Origin: UBA2093 sp044340485
GTDB taxonomy: Bacteria > Actinomycetota > Acidimicrobiia > Acidimicrobiales > Ilumatobacteraceae
Direction of reading: 5' to 3'
DNA length: 64,000 nt
NCBI GenBank assembly: GCA_044340485.1
Contig: JBIITN010000006.1
Location: 1-64,000 of the forward strand
Shown here: piece by piece, positions 63,762 through 64,000 of the stretch
Layout of the letters: the number at the start of each line of letters is the position of its first letter
Numbering within the stretch: the first letter of the stretch is position 1
Program-made: the position numbers and the translations under genes
Notes under the pieces: model-generated
Database searches by the model: none
Told to the model about the DNA's origin: nothing
What the model saw: the letters and a program-made list of their open reading frames with translations, nothing else

Positions 63762-64000
63762 TGACTACCGCTCCCTTATCTGGCATTCGCGTCCTTGATC
63801 TCACCCGTGTGCTGTCGGGTCCGCACTGCACTCGCATGCTCTGTGACCTTGGTGCCGAGGTCATCAAATTGGAACCACCAGAAGGTGACCTCACGCGCTT
63901 TTCATATCCCCGCGTGGGCTCCATGGCCACCTACTTCGCCCAACAAAATGCCGGCAAAGAAGACATCTCCTTTGACCTCTCTAAGCCCGAAGCACAGGAG
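63761..64000 (+). CDS. CaiB/BaiF-family CoA transferase, 3' end cut by window
   Basis: Only the first 80 codons are present. They match the same family signature as the gene at 55929: LSGIRVLDLTRVLSGPHCTRMLCDLGAEVIKLE, followed by GDLTRFSYPRVGSMATYFAQQNAGK. The ATG overlaps the M20 stop (TAATG). The rest lies beyond the right edge, so the catalytic Asp cannot be checked. Confidence 0.88.
   Translation, partial: MTTAPLSGIRVLDLTRVLSGPHCTRMLCDLGAEVIKLEPPEGDLTRFSYPRVGSMATYFAQQNAGKEDISFDLSKPEAQE

Noticed and set aside
1..64000. CRISPR arrays, IS elements, prophages and toxin-antitoxin loci
   Set aside because: No repeat-spacer pattern, transposase, integrase, phage structural gene or convincing toxin-antitoxin pair was seen.

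Overview
The window looks like a chromosome segment of an actinobacterium (Actinomycetota), most likely of the Acidimicrobiia (freshwater acIV / Ilumatobacter-like type). The evidence is a mycothiol glycosyltransferase (MshA) beside a YbjN protein and an RsiG-type anti-sigma factor, a GlnR-type orphan regulator beside two glutamine synthetases, a tandem ArsA/BagAB-like ATPase pair, a small acyl-CoA carboxylase epsilon subunit, and a GC content of roughly 50%, moderate for the phylum. The class-level placement is inference. Coding density is very high: genes abut or overlap by 1-4 nt, and several convergent pairs overlap at their 3' ends. I see no phage, IS element or CRISPR array.

Layout: 1-6.2 kb holds a truncated SAM hydrolase gene with a structured leader or small RNA, then proC, YbjN, mshA, the RsiG homologue, a MoaD-like gene, a divergent histidine phosphatase and NAD synthetase. 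6.3-9.6 kb is a nitrogen-assimilation block (GSII, GSI, GlnR-like regulator, with a candidate GlnR operator). 9.6-19.8 kb holds a GDT1-type exporter, an amidohydrolase, a short membrane protein, RidA, a Tat-exported thioredoxin-like lipoprotein, ErpA and Mrp, NUDIX, FxsA, NfeD, the BagAB-like pair and a receiver protein. 19.8-26.3 kb has tRNA-Pro, aspartate-family biosynthesis (asd and lysC), a cyclophilin, a tyrosine phosphatase, hydroxybutyryl-CoA dehydrogenase and Aat. 26.3-38 kb has an ethylmalonyl-CoA-type mutase, an oxygenase-like gene, LysM, two alpha/beta hydrolases (one degenerate), a solitary adenine methyltransferase, a prenyl synthase, XseAB, an ABC exporter and a secreted peptidase. 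38-50 kb has two tRNA-Ser genes, KtrAB, pirin, TadA, the SRP RNA, an exonuclease, a prepilin peptidase, epimerase, crotonyl-CoA carboxylase/reductase, thiolase and a CLC. 50-64 kb has RecR/DnaX, CopCD, an acyl-CoA carboxylase beta-epsilon cluster, CoA transferases, MsrA, Map, CoaA, and a NUDIX/HTH/thiamine-binding operon.

How the genes fit together: thiolase, 3-hydroxybutyryl-CoA dehydrogenase, crotonyl-CoA carboxylase/reductase, ethylmalonyl/methylmalonyl-CoA epimerase, the MeaA-type mutase and propionyl-CoA carboxylase point to an ethylmalonyl-CoA route for C2 assimilation, scattered over 30 kb rather than in one operon. The later enzymes of that route are not in the window.

A recurring non-coding signal stands out. 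At least 14 genes have a TANNNT -10 hexamer ending exactly 7 nt before the start codon, with no ribosome-binding site. This is the signature of leaderless transcription, and it fixes several start codons. Other points worth attention are the intact c-di-GMP signature in the RsiG homologue, the unclassified structured RNA at 420-528, and several enzymes with lost catalytic residues (an NfeD-type protease, an alpha/beta hydrolase and the GlnR receiver).
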